Assembly (NCBI GenBank): GCA_021155855.1
Contig: JAJNAZ010000001.1
Span: forward strand, 124,001-188,000
Direction of reading: 5' to 3'
Source: Solirubrobacterales bacterium
GTDB lineage: Bacteria; Actinomycetota; Thermoleophilia; Solirubrobacterales; 70-9
DNA: 64,000 nucleotides
This document shows positions 41,115 through 49,674 of the stretch, piece after piece (the first letter of the stretch is position 1; each line of letters opens with the position of its first letter). The notes under the pieces are model-generated. The model had not been told where the DNA came from, made no database searches, and saw only the letters and a program-made list of their open reading frames with translations. Made by a program: the position numbers and the translations under genes.

Positions 41115-43057
41115 GGTCCACCTCGCTCGCCCGGCGACCCGCCGCCGCCACCGCCGGCGGCGCCGACCACCGCGGGCTCGGGCTTGCGCACCTCCGCCTC
41201 CTCACCGCCCATGATCGCGTGCCGGGCGCCGGGGACGCCGAACTCGTAGGGCCCGCCGACGACCCGCGGGATCTCGTCGAAGTTGAAGATCGGCGGGGGT
41301 GAGGAGACCTGCCACTCGATCGTCTTCGCTCGCCACGGGTTCGCGGTCGCTCGCGGGCCCCACTTCCAGGAGACGATCATGTTGTAGAGGAACACCAGCT
41401 GGGCGATCCCGAGCAGGAACGAGGAGATCGAGATCATCAGGTTCCAGTCGCCGAACTGGGCCGCGTAATCGGCCACCCGGCGGGGCATCCCCTCCATCCC
41501 GACCCAGTGCATGGGGATGAAGGTGCCGAGCATCCCGACCAGGGTGAGGTAGAAGTGCACCCGCCCGAGCTTCTCGTCGTACATCCGCCCGGTCATCTTC
41601 GGGAACCAGTGGTAGATGCCGGCGAAGATCGTGAACACCGAGCCGCCGAAGAGCACGAAATGGATGTGGGCGACGATGAAGTAGGTGTCCGACACGTGGA
41701 TGTCGATCGGCACCATGCCGAGCATCACGCCGGAGATCCCGCCGATCGTGAACGTGGTGACGAAGCCGAGCGCGAACAGCATTGCGGTCGATCTCAGGTG
41801 CAGGACGCTGTTGAACAGGGTCGCCAGCCAGGAGAAGATCTTGATCCCGGTGGGCACCGCGATCAGCAGGGTGGTGATCATCATCGGCACCCGCAGCCAG
41901 GCGAACATGCCGCTGACGAACATGTGGTGCGCCCAGACGGTGTAGGAGAGGACGACGATCCCGATCAGCGCCAGGGCCATCAGCCGGTAGCCGAAGATCG
42001 GCTTGCGGGCGTGGGTCGAGATGACCTCGGAGATGATCCCGAACCCGGGCAGCATCATGATGTAGACGGCCGGGTGCGAGTAGAACCAGAAGATGTGCTG
42101 GTAGCTGAGCACGTCGCCGCCGAACGCCGCCTGGAAGAAGTTGGTGTGCAGGACGCGGTCGAAGAGGACCATGAACTGGACCCCGGCGATGAACGGCGTC
42201 GCCGCGACGACCAGCAGCGAGGTCGAGAGGTTGGCCCAGACCAGCAGCGGCATGCGCCAAAAGGTCATCCCCGGCGCTCGCATGGTGACGATCGTGACCA
42301 GGAAGTTGAGCGCCGTGGCCACCGATGAGGCGCCGGCGAACTGCACCCCGAGGTTGAAGAACGACTGCCCCAGCGGCGCCCCGGTGGAGAGCGGCGCGTA
42401 GCCGGTCCAGCCGGCGTCGAAGGCGCCGCCGGGGACGAGGAAGCTGGAGAGGAAGAGGATGCCCGCGATCGGCAGCATCCAGAACGAGAGCGCGTTGAGG
42501 CGCGGGAAGGCCATGTCCGGCGCGCCGATCATCAGCGGCAGGACGTAGTTGGCGATCCCGGCGAACACCGGGATCACGAAGACGAAGATCATGATCGCGG
42601 CGTGGGTGGAGAAGAGCCCGTTGTAGACCCCGGGGTCGACGATCTGCGTCCCCGGCTGCGCGAGCTCGGCCCGGATCAGCATCGCGATCAGCCCACCGAC
42701 GAGGAAGAAGAAGAAGGTGGTGACGATGTACTGGATCCCGATCACCTTGTGATCGGTGTTGAACTTGAAGTAGTCGCGCCAGGACTTGGCCCCGTGCTGG
42801 GAATGGTCCTCTGGGATCGTCGGCCTGCCCGCTGCCCAGCGGAACCAGTAGTCGAACGCGCCGAGCCCGACCAGGAAGCCGAGCGGGCCGGTGATCGCGG
42901 GGACGACCAGGTGCGGGTAGCCGGTCTGCTCGGTCTGAAAGATCTCGAGCCCGGAGATCGCGCGCAGGGCGACGACGAGCCCGAACCCGAACGCCGAGCC
43001 GACTATGAACCCGAGCGCCCCGCGCGCCAGGCCTGGTTGCTTGATTGCCACTGCCAC
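41111..43057 (-). CDS. ctaD: Cytochrome c oxidase subunit I (canonical)
   Basis: The protein has 648 residues, A-type heme-copper oxidase. All ligands are present: FSTHAAIMIF (low-spin heme), WFYSHPAVYIMMLPG (CuB His and cross-linked Tyr), VWAHHMFVSG (CuB pair), and VAHIHFVLFGG (heme a and a3). The K-channel Lys is in GIKIFSWLAT. It has an unusual N-terminal extension of about 95 residues with two extra membrane segments before the core (DHKVIGIQYI) and a Gly-rich tail. It reduces O2 to water and pumps protons. Confidence 0.97.
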   Translation of the reverse strand: MAVAIKQPGLARGALGFIVGSAFGFGLVVALRAISGLEIFQTEQTGYPHLVVPAITGPLGFLVGLGAFDYWFRWAAGRPTIPEDHSQHGAKSWRDYFKFNTDHKVIGIQYIVTTFFFFLVGGLIAMLIRAELAQPGTQIVDPGVYNGLFSTHAAIMIFVFVIPVFAGIANYVLPLMIGAPDMAFPRLNALSFWMLPIAGILFLSSFLVPGGAFDAGWTGYAPLSTGAPLGQSFFNLGVQFAGASSVATALNFLVTIVTMRAPGMTFWRMPLLVWANLSTSLLVVAATPFIAGVQFMVLFDRVLHTNFFQAAFGGDVLSYQHIFWFYSHPAVYIMMLPGFGIISEVISTHARKPIFGYRLMALALIGIVVLSYTVWAHHMFVSGMFAWLRVPMMITTLLIAVPTGIKIFSWLATLFNSVLHLRSTAMLFALGFVTTFTIGGISGVMLGMVPIDIHVSDTYFIVAHIHFVLFGGSVFTIFAGIYHWFPKMTGRMYDEKLGRVHFYLTLVGMLGTFIPMHWVGMEGMPRRVADYAAQFGDWNLMISISSFLLGIAQLVFLYNMIVSWKWGPRATANPWRAKTIEWQVSSPPPIFNFDEIPRVVGGPYEFGVPGARHAIMGGEEAEVRKPEPAVVGAAGGGGGGSPGERGGP

Positions 43058-43078
43058 GTTCGTCCTACCTCCCGAATC

Positions 43079-43849
43079 CTAGGTCCCGCCGGCGGCCGAG
43101 GATCCGCCGCCCGCCCCGGCCTCGGCCTGTGCCTGGTCGTCGAGCCACTGGTCGAACTCCTCCTGCGACTCGACCACTACCGTCGCCCGCATCGTCGTGT
43201 GCCCGAGGCCGCAGAGCTCGGTGCAGACGAGGCTGAAGGTGCCCTCCTCGTTCGGCGTGACCACGAACTCGTCGTCGATCTCGTCGCCGCCCTCGCCGGC
43301 CGGCACCAGGTCGCGCTTGATCCGCCACTCGGGCACCCAGAATGAGTGCACGACGTCGAGCGCCTCGAGCTGGACGTCGAGCTGGCGGTCGACCGGAACG
43401 TGCAGCTCGTCGGACCTCAGCCCGTCGGCCTCCGGGTACTCGAACGTCCACTTGAACTGCTGCGCGGTGACCTTCAGCGGCATCGCGTCGTCCGCCCTCG
43501 CCTCGATGTCGTCGAGGACGATCCACGAGTAGCCGGCGCCGAAGAGGACGATGATCGTCGGGATCACGGTCCAGGCGATTTCGAGCTTGGTGTTCCCGTG
43601 GATCGGCGCGCCGTCCGACTCGTCGCCGGGCCTGGCGCGGAACTTCCAGATCGCGTAGCCGAACATCACCATCACGATCGAGAAGACGAAGGTCGAGAGC
43701 ACGACCATCACGTCGAAGAGGGTGTCGATCGGCGGCGCCTCCTCGGAGGCCGCGTCGCCGAACCAGTCGAACTGCACCAGCACGACCGAGCCGACGACCG
43801 TGAGCGCCAGCATCGCGCCGATCAGACGTAGAAGCGTTGGCCGGTTCAC
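43079..43849 (-). CDS. ctaC: Cytochrome c oxidase subunit II (canonical)
   Basis: The protein has 256 residues. An N-terminal hydrophobic segment, a second membrane helix pair and a CuA domain are present: VVHSFWVPEWR (first His) and SLVCTELCGLGHTTMRA with both cysteines, Glu, His and Met. The aromatic patch QQFKWTFEYPEAD accepts electrons from cytochrome c. It starts the operon ctaC-ctaD-usp-ctaE, 21 bases before ctaD. No lipobox is seen. The C-terminus is Gly/Ala-rich. Confidence 0.96.
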   Translation of the reverse strand: MNRPTLLRLIGAMLALTVVGSVVLVQFDWFGDAASEEAPPIDTLFDVMVVLSTFVFSIVMVMFGYAIWKFRARPGDESDGAPIHGNTKLEIAWTVIPTIIVLFGAGYSWIVLDDIEARADDAMPLKVTAQQFKWTFEYPEADGLRSDELHVPVDRQLDVQLEALDVVHSFWVPEWRIKRDLVPAGEGGDEIDDEFVVTPNEEGTFSLVCTELCGLGHTTMRATVVVESQEEFDQWLDDQAQAEAGAGGGSSAAGGT

Positions 43850-43917
43850 CGGGCGACGATTCTATTGGTCGCGGCGACCGTGTCGGAACGCCCGCAATCG
43901 GGCTAGTTTCAAGCGTC

Positions 43918-45456
43918 TCAATCCTCGTGCGGCACCGGGAGGCCGTCGAGCTCGCCTTGGGCCGCGGCAAGCACCGTGCCGGCGACGCCCCGCCAGCTCC
44001 AGAGACGCTCGCAGGTCCCCCGCAGCGACTCGCTCGCGGCCACGCGCTCGGGCTGCGGAAGCGCAAGCCAGCCGTTCACGCGGCTGGCGATCGCCTGCAC
44101 CGCATCGTCGCCGAGCGCGAACGAGACCAGGCCGGCGGCCGCGCCAGGCAGGTCGGCGGCGAGCTCGCGGCTGACCTCGGCGGCGCCCGAGTGATGGGCC
44201 GAGACCGGCAGCGCCCCGGTCGCCGCCGCCTCGGCGGCGACCATGCCGAAGGCCTCGGGAAAGGTGCTCGGGAAGACGAGCGAGTCCGACGCGGCGATCG
44301 GGGTCGCGACCTCGTCGTGCTCGAGGCGTCCAGAGAAGGCGACCGAACCCGCGGCGGCCCGGGCGGCTTCCTCGTAGCCGGGCGGTAGCGCGGCGAGAAA
44401 GGTCGAAAGCATCTCGAGGCGCTCGTCGGCGCCGTCCTCGAGCCCGCGCCCCCGCTCGGCGAGCTCGCGCAGCGAACCGAGGTCGCCGCTCGCGAGGCCG
44501 TCCCAGACGCCGCGCAGCACCGGATCGAGCGTTCCGAATCCGACGATCAGCAGTCGGGCCCCCGGATTGGCGGCGGTGATCAGGGGCCATGACGCCAGCA
44601 GCAGGTCGACGCCCTTGGAGACGATCAGCTTGCCGACGTAGATCACCCGCGGCCCGTTCGCATCGGCGAACCAGTCGACCGCGTCGGCCGCCTGCTCAAC
44701 GTCGCGATCCCACGCCGTCGCCGGCGGGTTGGGCGCTGCTTGCGTCTCATCGACGCGATTTCCGCCCAACCCCTCTCCCGCGCCCAGCCTCAACCCGGCC
44801 GCGAGCTCGCGCAGGCGCTCGGCTCGCGCCTCGACCTCCAGCGGCGCGAACCGCTCGGTGTCGACTCCCGGCGGCCCGAGCCGGACCTTGGCGTTGGTGA
44901 CCGGGTCGTCGACCGCTCGGCGCAGGCGCGCCGCGATGTGGCCGGAGCCGACCAGGATCCCCGCGGCGCCGTCGCAGGCCTCGCGAGCGTAGGGGCCGAA
45001 GCGGCCGAGATCGGGGATCACCGTGTAGGAGAGATCGGAGCCGTGGACCTTGATCGCGTAGTGCAGGCCCGCGCGGGCGAGGATCACGGGGCCCATCACC
45101 AGGTGGTTGGCCAGCGCCGCGTCGACGCCTCCGAGCGAGTCGACGAGATCGCGCACGGCGGTTACGTTGGACTCGAGGTAGATCTCGAGCTCGGCGTCGG
45201 TGAGCTCGGCGAACGTCTTCACCTCGAAGCCCTCGTAGGTGTCGTGCACATAGACCGGCAGGAGCCCGCCGATGTCGGGCCGGTGCACCGTCACCGACCC
45301 CGGCGCCCCCGGCGGCGCGAGCGCGGGCGGCTCACGGTCCTGGCAGACGAGGTGGACCTCGTGCCCGAGCCCGGCGAGCGCCGCGGCGAGGCTGGCGTTG
45401 TAGACGTTGGACCCGGTGCCACGCAGCAGATAGCCGTGGAAGATCAACACCTTCAT
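43918..45456 (-). CDS. Family 4 glycosyltransferase
   Basis: The protein has 512 residues and the GT-B fold. The N-terminal domain begins MKVLIFHGYLLRGTGSNVYN, and the C-terminal domain has VIYVGKLIVSKGVDLLLASW and FPSTFPEAFGMVAAEAAATG, containing the EX7E catalytic signature. An insertion of about 60 residues near 225-260 separates the domains. It transfers a sugar to a lipid, cell-wall or small-molecule acceptor, which is unknown. ATG 45456 is preferred to GTG 45465 because the conserved KVLIFHGYL begins there. Confidence 0.9.
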   Translation of the reverse strand: MKVLIFHGYLLRGTGSNVYNASLAAALAGLGHEVHLVCQDREPPALAPPGAPGSVTVHRPDIGGLLPVYVHDTYEGFEVKTFAELTDAELEIYLESNVTAVRDLVDSLGGVDAALANHLVMGPVILARAGLHYAIKVHGSDLSYTVIPDLGRFGPYAREACDGAAGILVGSGHIAARLRRAVDDPVTNAKVRLGPPGVDTERFAPLEVEARAERLRELAAGLRLGAGEGLGGNRVDETQAAPNPPATAWDRDVEQAADAVDWFADANGPRVIYVGKLIVSKGVDLLLASWPLITAANPGARLLIVGFGTLDPVLRGVWDGLASGDLGSLRELAERGRGLEDGADERLEMLSTFLAALPPGYEEAARAAAGSVAFSGRLEHDEVATPIAASDSLVFPSTFPEAFGMVAAEAAATGALPVSAHHSGAAEVSRELAADLPGAAAGLVSFALGDDAVQAIASRVNGWLALPQPERVAASESLRGTCERLWSWRGVAGTVLAAAQGELDGLPVPHED

Positions 45457-45499
45457 GCGCGGCACCCTACGCTGCCGACCGGCCGTCGGAGCGGATATC

Positions 45500-45787
45500 T
45501 TGCGTGCCTTGCAGAACCCGCGGCAGAAATACCGGCTGCGCGCCCGCGCCTCGGGTCGCGAGGCTTTCGCGGTCGCCGAGGCGGACGGGGTCTACGTGGA
45601 CCGCGAGACCGGCGAGGAGATGGAGCCGGTGACCCGGACCCTGCCGCTCGCCCCCTCGGAGTCGGCGCTGTTGCGCACGCCGGAGAACTTGCGCGAGTGC
45701 CGGCGCTGCGACCAGCTGATCGGCCTCGACGTCAGCGACTGCCCCTACTGCGGCCTTCGCCAGCCGGCGCTCGACCAGACGAGGTGA
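45500..45787 (+). CDS. Small zinc-ribbon protein
   Basis: The protein has about 95 residues. A C-terminal zinc ribbon (CRRCDQLIGLDVSDCPYCGL, two CxxC pairs) is preceded by a basic segment. Start is uncertain: TTG 45500 is proposed because GGAGCGG lies just upstream. An ATG at 45455 is possible but would overlap the divergent glycosyltransferase start. The role is not predictable; zinc ribbons often bind nucleic acid or protein partners. Its stop overlaps the next start (GTGA). Confidence 0.65.
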   Translation: MRALQNPRQKYRLRARASGREAFAVAEADGVYVDRETGEEMEPVTRTLPLAPSESALLRTPENLRECRRCDQLIGLDVSDCPYCGLRQPALDQTR

Positions 45788-46209
45788 ACGCCAGCGCCAG
45801 GTCAGGGGGCGCGGTGGCGGTCGCGCTCACGATCGCCGCCTGCGCCGGGCTCGCCGCCTGCGGCGAGGACGCCGACGAGCCCGCGACCACGCCGGCGGCC
45901 AGCACCACCATCACGGACGAGCTCGAGACCACCACGGCGGAAACCACCGGGGCGGAAACCACCACGACGACCACGACGACGGAGCCCGAGCCTCCCGAGG
46001 ACGAAGGCTCGGGCGGCACCGCGCCGCCCGTGGTCTCCGACGAGGGGCACGAGGGTGGCGGCCCGGATCCCGGGACCGAGGAGGCCGAGGCTGCGGAGGA
46101 GAACGGCGGCGGCGGGGGCGGCGGGACGCCGGAGGGTGGCTCGGGCGGCCAGAGCCCGCCAGACGCGTTCGAGCAGTTCTGCGAGCAGAACCCGCGTGCC
46201 TGCGAGTAG
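45784..46209 (+). CDS. Low-complexity acidic lipoprotein
   Basis: The protein has 141 residues. A signal peptide ending in lipobox GLAACG (Cys26) is followed by Thr/Glu-, Glu/Pro- and Gly-rich runs. These include a stretch of eight threonines at about 63-70 and poly-Gly near 108, ending in FCEQNPRACE with two cysteines. It is likely a surface-exposed lipoprotein with an extended stalk. No catalytic domain is seen. It is coupled to the zinc-ribbon gene by a four-base overlap. Confidence 0.75.
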   Translation: MNASARSGGAVAVALTIAACAGLAACGEDADEPATTPAASTTITDELETTTAETTGAETTTTTTTTEPEPPEDEGSGGTAPPVVSDEGHEGGGPDPGTEEAEAAEENGGGGGGGTPEGGSGGQSPPDAFEQFCEQNPRACE

Positions 46210-46271
46210 CGGGCCGGGCCGGGGAATCAGCCGGCGGTGTTGATCAGCGCCCCGGGGCTGGCGGGTGCCAA

Positions 46272-47036
46272 TCAGCGCCGCTCGAGGAAGGCGCGGTAGA
46301 GGATCCGCGCACCCTCGTATGTGCAGTCGTAGGCGCGCTTGCCGCCGACCTTCTGCTGCGGACGGCTGCGCTGCAGCAGATCCTGCTCGTTGAGGCACTC
46401 GCCGCGCTCGCGGCTCGCACGCCAGGCGTCGGAGTTGTTGGCGCCGTAGTCGGCGAGGTTCGAGAGCCAGGTCGGCGTGGTCAGGGCGATGATCATCCCC
46501 TTGCGGACCCGGAGCGGATCGTTGAGCGTGAACACCGGCCGGTTGCCCAGAACCGAGGCGAGCTTGACCACCGGACTCTGCTTGACCAGCTTGAACCGGC
46601 CCTTACCCTTCGGCTTCAGAATCGAGAGCCGGGCGCTCGGGGGGCCGCTCTTGGAGAGCGCGTTCTCGAAGAACTTGCGCTCCTTCTTCGTCGGCTTCGA
46701 CACATCCACCGACCAGGCGACGATCGTCCCCGGCTTGCGCACCTTGTAGGGGTTTCGCCGCCCGTCGGCCATCGTCTGGAAGCCGGTCACGCGGCCCATC
46801 GCCTGGCAGGCGCGGTCGGCGGGGACGTTGCCCCCGCCAGGGGTCGGGCAGTTGGGCTTCGGCGTGATCGGCGTCTGACCGATCACGGCCGCCTTGGCAG
46901 CCGCGGCACCGGCCCGATCCGATCCGACGATCACCGTGACCGCGGCCAGGATGCACGCGCATCCGGTCGCGAAGGCGACCGCGAGGAGGCGGCGAGGTGT
47001 GCCGTTTGCGGGCATCGGAGAAGCTGAAACACCCAT
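46272..47036 (-). CDS. Secreted protein of unknown function
   Basis: The protein has about 254 residues. The signal peptide is ALAVAFATGCACILAAVTVIV-like, with the cleavage near the Ala-rich AGAAAAKAA segment. The mature part is basic, with regularly placed Trp and Cys residues (NCPTPGGG, DRACQAMGRVTGFQ, RAYDCTYEGARILYRAF). It resembles a group of exported hypothetical proteins of Thermoleophilia rather than any named family. The start is uncertain among ATGs at 47036 and 47015. It is divergent from the ABC transporter genes. Confidence 0.65.
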   Translation of the reverse strand: MGVSASPMPANGTPRRLLAVAFATGCACILAAVTVIVGSDRAGAAAAKAAVIGQTPITPKPNCPTPGGGNVPADRACQAMGRVTGFQTMADGRRNPYKVRKPGTIVAWSVDVSKPTKKERKFFENALSKSGPPSARLSILKPKGKGRFKLVKQSPVVKLASVLGNRPVFTLNDPLRVRKGMIIALTTPTWLSNLADYGANNSDAWRASRERGECLNEQDLLQRSRPQQKVGGKRAYDCTYEGARILYRAFLERR

Positions 47037-47111
47037 TCGTGGACAGGGTTTCGGTTCGGTCAGCGACGCATAGCTTAGGCTCCCCAACCGCCGCCGGTAC
47101 ATTCCCTCGCC

Positions 47112-48080
47112 GTGCGTGCAATCGAGGTATCAGGACTCGAGCGCGAGTTCGAGGGCGCGATCCGCGCCGTGGACGGCGTCGACCTCGAGGTGGCCGAAGG
47201 GGAGATCTATGCCTTCCTCGGCCCCAACGGCGCCGGCAAGACGACCACCGTGCGGATGCTGACCACGCTTCTGCGTCCGACCGGCGGCAGGGCGCTGGTC
47301 GCCGGCCACGACGTCGTCGACGAGGCGGCCGAGGTGCGCCGCGCGATCGGGGTCGCCCTGCAGGAGGCGGCGCTGGACCCGCTGATGACCGGCCGCGAGT
47401 TGATCGCGCTCCAGGCGACGCTGCACGGCCTCGTCGGCGCCGAGGCGACCCGCCGCGGCGACGCGTTGCTGGCGCGGGTCGGGCTCGCTCAGGCGGCCGA
47501 CAGGCGGGTGGGCACATACTCGGGTGGGATGCGGCGCCGGCTCGATCTGGCCTCGGCGCTCGTGCATGAGCCTCGGGTCCTGTTCCTCGACGAGCCGACG
47601 ACCGGACTGGACCCGGTGAGCCGCAAGGCGATCTGGGAGGAGGTCGCGGCGCTAAATCGCGAGGGCACGACGGTCTTTCTGACCACCCAGTACCTCGAGG
47701 AGGCCGACAACCTCGCCGATCGCGTGGGGATCATCGCCAAGGGCAAGATCGTTGCCGAGGGCACGCCCGCCTCGCTCAAGGCCGAGGTCGGCAAACCGCA
47801 CCTGGAGATCGGCCTGGCTGACGGGTCAGCCGCCCAGGCGGAACGGGTCTGCACCGCCTTCGGCCGCCGGCTGCCCGAGAAGGAAGGCAAGGTCCTGGTC
47901 GAGCTTGAGGGCGGGGCGGCGGAGGTGGCCAAGGTGGTGCGCGCGCTCGACGACGCCGGAATCGCGGTCGAGTCGTTGGACCTGGTGGAACCGACGCTCG
48001 ACGACGTCTTCGTCGCCAAGACCGGCGAGCACCTCGAGGGGGACATCGAGCAGGCGCCCGCCGCCGCCGAGGCCGGCTGA
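47112..48080 (+). CDS. ABC transporter ATP-binding protein, DrrA type
   Basis: The protein has 322 residues. It shows Walker A GPNGAGKTTT, the ABC signature YSGGMRRRLDLA, Walker B VLFLDEPTTGLD, and the C-terminal domain of daunorubicin-resistance exporters (VESLDLVEPTLDDVFVAKTG). It powers efflux of a hydrophobic compound with two permeases downstream. The GTG start has a TACATT box eight bases upstream and no ribosome binding site. It is separated from the permease gene by two bases. Confidence 0.93.
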   Translation: MRAIEVSGLEREFEGAIRAVDGVDLEVAEGEIYAFLGPNGAGKTTTVRMLTTLLRPTGGRALVAGHDVVDEAAEVRRAIGVALQEAALDPLMTGRELIALQATLHGLVGAEATRRGDALLARVGLAQAADRRVGTYSGGMRRRLDLASALVHEPRVLFLDEPTTGLDPVSRKAIWEEVAALNREGTTVFLTTQYLEEADNLADRVGIIAKGKIVAEGTPASLKAEVGKPHLEIGLADGSAAQAERVCTAFGRRLPEKEGKVLVELEGGAAEVAKVVRALDDAGIAVESLDLVEPTLDDVFVAKTGEHLEGDIEQAPAAAEAG

Positions 48081-48082
48081 GC

Positions 48083-48871
48083 TTGAACCGGCTGGGGGTC
48101 AACCTGCGGGTGGTCGCCGCGCTCGGCCGCCGCTCGGTGCGCCAGACCTTCCGCCGCCCGCAGCTGTTCGCGCCGATCCTCGTCTTCCCCACCCTGCTGC
48201 TCGCGATCCAGACCGGGGGCGCGGGCGGCGCAATCGAGCTCGAGGGATTTCCGCAGGTCAACGGCTTCCTCGACTTCATGCTCGCCGGGGCGATGGTCCA
48301 GGCCTGCCTGCTGGCCGGTAACAGCGGCGGAATCGCGCTCGCAGTCGATCTCGAGATGGGGTTCACCGACCGTCTGTTCGCGGCGCCGATCTCGCGCTTT
48401 GCGATCGTCGCCGGGCGTCTCGCCGGCACCGCCGCCCTCGGGGCGGTGACCGCGGTCTGGTTCATCGCCATCGGGCTGATCTTCGGCGCCACGATCGAGG
48501 GCGGGGTCGCCGGGGCGATCCTTGTCCTCGCCCTGGTGGCGCTCTCGGCGATGGCCTTCGGCGGAATCGGCGCGGCCGTCGCGCTCTACGCCGGCCGGGC
48601 CTCCGTGGTCCAGGGACTGTTCCCACTGGTGTTCGTGATCCTCTTCCTCTCCGACGCCTTCTTCCCGGCGAACCTGATGCTGGAGCCGGCGGGGACGATC
48701 GCCGAGTACAACCCGCTCTCCTTGATCGTTGACGGGATCCGCGAACTGGTGGTCGGCGGGCTCGACGCGGGGGCGGTGGCCGAGGCGCTGGCGGCGATCG
48801 CGCTGATCGGGGGGCTCTCGATCGCGCTCAGCGCGGTCGCCTTGCGGCGGCGGCTGAGGCTGGGAGCATGA
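48083..48871 (+). CDS. ABC-2 type permease, DrrB-like
   Basis: The protein has 262 residues and six membrane helices of the ABC2/DrrB family, with the conserved region LEMGFTDRLFAAPISRFAIV and PLVFVILFLSDAFFPANLM. It forms the export channel with the second permease. The TTG start comes two bases after the ATPase stop. It overlaps the following gene by four bases. Substrate unknown. Confidence 0.9.
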   Translation: MNRLGVNLRVVAALGRRSVRQTFRRPQLFAPILVFPTLLLAIQTGGAGGAIELEGFPQVNGFLDFMLAGAMVQACLLAGNSGGIALAVDLEMGFTDRLFAAPISRFAIVAGRLAGTAALGAVTAVWFIAIGLIFGATIEGGVAGAILVLALVALSAMAFGGIGAAVALYAGRASVVQGLFPLVFVILFLSDAFFPANLMLEPAGTIAEYNPLSLIVDGIRELVVGGLDAGAVAEALAAIALIGGLSIALSAVALRRRLRLGA

Positions 48872-49674
48872 CCGGACGGGTCGAGGTCGCCGAGCGCCGG
48901 TTCAGCCTGCGCGGCGACATGGCCACCGTCGGCCTGCTGGTCCGCCGGGCGACGAACGAGATCCTGCGCGTCCCCGGGGCCGCGATTCCCGGAGTCCTGG
49001 CGCCGACGATCTTTTTCCTCGGCCTGACTGCGGTCTTCGGCGGCCTCACCCAGCTTCCCGGCTTCACCGCCGACGAGTACCAGAGCTTCATCATCCCGAT
49101 CAGCCTGCTCCAGGGCGCGGGATTCACCGGGGCGGCGACCGGCGTCAACCTCGCTCGCGACATCGAGCAGGGATGGTTCGATCGGTTGCTCGTCTCCCCC
49201 GCCCCGCGACCGGTGCTGCTCGCGGGCATGGTGGCGTCGGCGAGTTTGCGCTCCCTGATCCCGGCGACGTTCCTGCTCGTAGTCGGGTTCGCGGTCGGGG
49301 TCTCGTGGCCCGGCATCGGCGGGCTCCTGCTCGCCTACTTCTTCGTCATGGGCACGGGGGCGCTGGCCGCCTGCTGGGGGTCGGTGATCGCGCTCAAGTT
49401 CAAGACTCAGGGCGCGGCACCGCTGATGCAGGCCGGGATGTTCGTGCTCATCCTGACCACGACGGCGTACGCGCCGCTGGAGCTGCTCCAGGGTTGGCTC
49501 GCCGACATCGCCCGGATCAACCCGGTGACCCAGATCGTCGAGGCGATCCGCCAGGGCTTCACCACCGGCACGATCACCTGGGGCGAGACCTGGCCCGGGC
49601 TGGTGGCGATGCTGGCCCTGTTGATCGTCCTCGGCGGCCTCGCGCTCCGGGGGATGAACAAGACGGCGGAATGA
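48868..49674 (+). CDS. ABC-2 type permease, second subunit
   Basis: The protein has 268 residues and six helices of the same family as its neighbour: IEQGWFDRLLVSPAPRPVLL and INPVTQIVEAIRQGFTTG, typical of DrrB/ABC2 permeases. A heterodimeric exporter with the first permease and the DrrA-like ATPase is likely. It is coupled at both ends by ATGA overlaps, and its stop overlaps the glycoside-hydrolase start. Confidence 0.9.
   Translation: MTGRVEVAERRFSLRGDMATVGLLVRRATNEILRVPGAAIPGVLAPTIFFLGLTAVFGGLTQLPGFTADEYQSFIIPISLLQGAGFTGAATGVNLARDIEQGWFDRLLVSPAPRPVLLAGMVASASLRSLIPATFLLVVGFAVGVSWPGIGGLLLAYFFVMGTGALAACWGSVIALKFKTQGAAPLMQAGMFVLILTTTAYAPLELLQGWLADIARINPVTQIVEAIRQGFTTGTITWGETWPGLVAMLALLIVLGGLALRGMNKTAE

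Noticed and set aside
41507-42328. 273-residue plus-strand His/Asp-rich frame within ctaD
   Set aside because: It is the complement of the canonical ctaD gene, and its composition is that of a shadow frame.
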